From Anaerolineales bacterium (GTDB taxonomy: Bacteria > Chloroflexota > Anaerolineae > Anaerolineales > JABWBV01): DNA of 20,095 bases. Each line of letters starts with the position of its first letter. Within the stretch, counting starts at the first letter, position 1. Made by a program: the position numbers and the translations under genes. Below are positions 19,518-20,095 of the stretch, one piece after another. The notes below the pieces were generated by a model. It was not told where the DNA came from, did no database searches, and was given only the letters and a program-made list of their open reading frames with translations. The stretch covers positions 1 through 20,095 of the forward strand of contig JALUWE010000023.1 of the NCBI GenBank assembly GCA_027019845.1, given 5' to 3'.

Positions 19518-20095
19518 CGCTCCCCAACAGCAAGACCCCGGCCCCCGCGGCCGCAAACCCCACGATCATCCCTACGAACAGCCCGGCCAGCCTCTCCGCC
19601 AGGTTGATCTTTTGCCAGCCGAATAACGCGCCCCCGGCCGGAAGACCGAGCCCCGACAACGCGGCGATGGCCGGCCCCGGCAGGGAGCGGCCGCCGACAA
19701 AGAGAAGCATCAACCCAACCAGAGCCGCCAGCCCCCCCCCCAGCAGCGTCCCCCGCAACACCCTCTTCCCTCCGGCCAGCCCGCCGCTCACCCCAAACAC
19801 AGCCCCCACCCCCCACCCGGCCAGCAACGCAAACGCTCCGGCTCCCACTACGCGCAACACCCCCCCCACAACAAACCCAACCACGAGCAGCACCAGCAAA
19901 CTGACCAGCCCCCGGCTGGCCGCGCCCATCACATTCGGCTCTGCCAGCCGCAAAACACTCTCCGCATCGCCGATGGCCGCCAACGCCTGTTCCGCATGTT
20001 GCCGCACGTCCGGGTCGAAGTCGAAGCGGGCGGTTTCCAGCAGCGCGGTGGTACTCTCCGCCGCGGCGATCTCCCTCAGCGCGTCCGCGGCCAGC
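19510..20095 (-). CDS. HEAT-repeat membrane protein, C-terminal part (5' end outside window)
   Basis: The frame is open to the window edge, so about 195 C-terminal residues are seen. The first 45 or so, ALREIAAAESTTALLETARF...DPDVRQHAEQALAAIGD, look like a HEAT repeat (a DPDVRxxAxxALxxIGD ending). The remaining 135 residues are glycine-, alanine- and leucine-rich, with four or five hydrophobic segments. The final part (GLFVGMIVGFAAAGAGVLLLGSVS) is a last membrane helix. An in-frame GTG at 20005-20007 is internal to the HEAT unit and not the likely start. HEAT repeats are protein-binding scaffolds; a soluble HEAT domain anchored by a membrane bundle is my reading. No specific family or function is recognised. 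It is convergent with the response regulator, overlapping by 8 bp. Confidence 0.75.
   Translation of the reverse strand, partial: LAADALREIAAAESTTALLETARFDFDPDVRQHAEQALAAIGDAESVLRLAEPNVMGAASRGLVSLLVLLVVGFVVGGVLRVVGAGAFALLAGWGVGAVFGVSGGLAGGKRVLRGTLLGGGLAALVGLMLLFVGGRSLPGPAIAALSGLGLPAGGALFGWQKINLAERLAGLFVGMIVGFAAAGAGVLLLGSVS

Overview
The window is about 20 kb of ordinary bacterial chromosome with moderately high G+C. I infer a Chloroflexota, probably Anaerolineae-like, member. The reasons are an SAM-I riboswitch before metK, a short SigA-type sigma factor without region 1.1, apparently leaderless starts, and gene gaps filled with short tandem repeats and REP-like hairpins. This placement is an inference from style, not a database result. 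No phage, transposase, CRISPR array, tRNA or rRNA is visible.

Layout. 1-1940 (+): the end of frr, then uppS and cdsA (translation recycling and envelope lipid genes in their common order). 1947-3543 (+): a promoter, an SAM-I riboswitch with its antiterminator/terminator pair, metK, and a terminator shared with convergent trxA (3677-4003, -). 4179-5938 (+): a consensus promoter, a DUF177/YceD-family protein and a SigA/RpoD-like sigma factor. 5939-6270: a repeat-filled gap. 6236-8272 (+): a promoter, a 38-codon methionine-rich leader ORF, an attenuator-like hairpin and metG. 8306-8824 (-): a PncC/CinA-C amidohydrolase. 8825-9166: another repeat-filled gap. 9167-11592 (+): uvrC, a stand-alone receiver protein and a 50-residue lysine-rich membrane protein. 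11606-14837 (-): a patatin-like phospholipase followed by a fused alpha-beta 2-oxoacid dehydrogenase E1. 15009-15734 (-): an AlaX-type alanyl-tRNA editing protein. 15735-16485: a 750-bp gap made largely of tandem repeats of 7, 9, 11 and 47 bp. 16384-19517 (+): a promoter, a membrane GAF-PAS-PAS histidine kinase and a translationally coupled single-domain response regulator. 19510-20095 (-): the C-terminal part of a HEAT-repeat membrane protein that runs off the window.

Working together. Two genes of methionine use appear to be controlled by two different RNA attenuators within 4.5 kb. metK (SAM synthesis) has an SAM-I riboswitch. metG (methionyl-tRNA synthetase) has what looks like a ribosome-mediated attenuator: a predicted leaderless leader peptide with seven Met codons in twelve, followed by mutually exclusive hairpins. 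I regard the metG leader as the best candidate for an undescribed system here. The second notable point is that P3 of the metK riboswitch is greatly enlarged by heptamer repeats arranged as an inverted pair. The same heptamer forms a long single-orientation tract at 15750-15930, so an intergenic repeat family appears to have been accommodated inside a working aptamer. A third is a family of REP-like hairpins whose stems show compensatory changes between copies.
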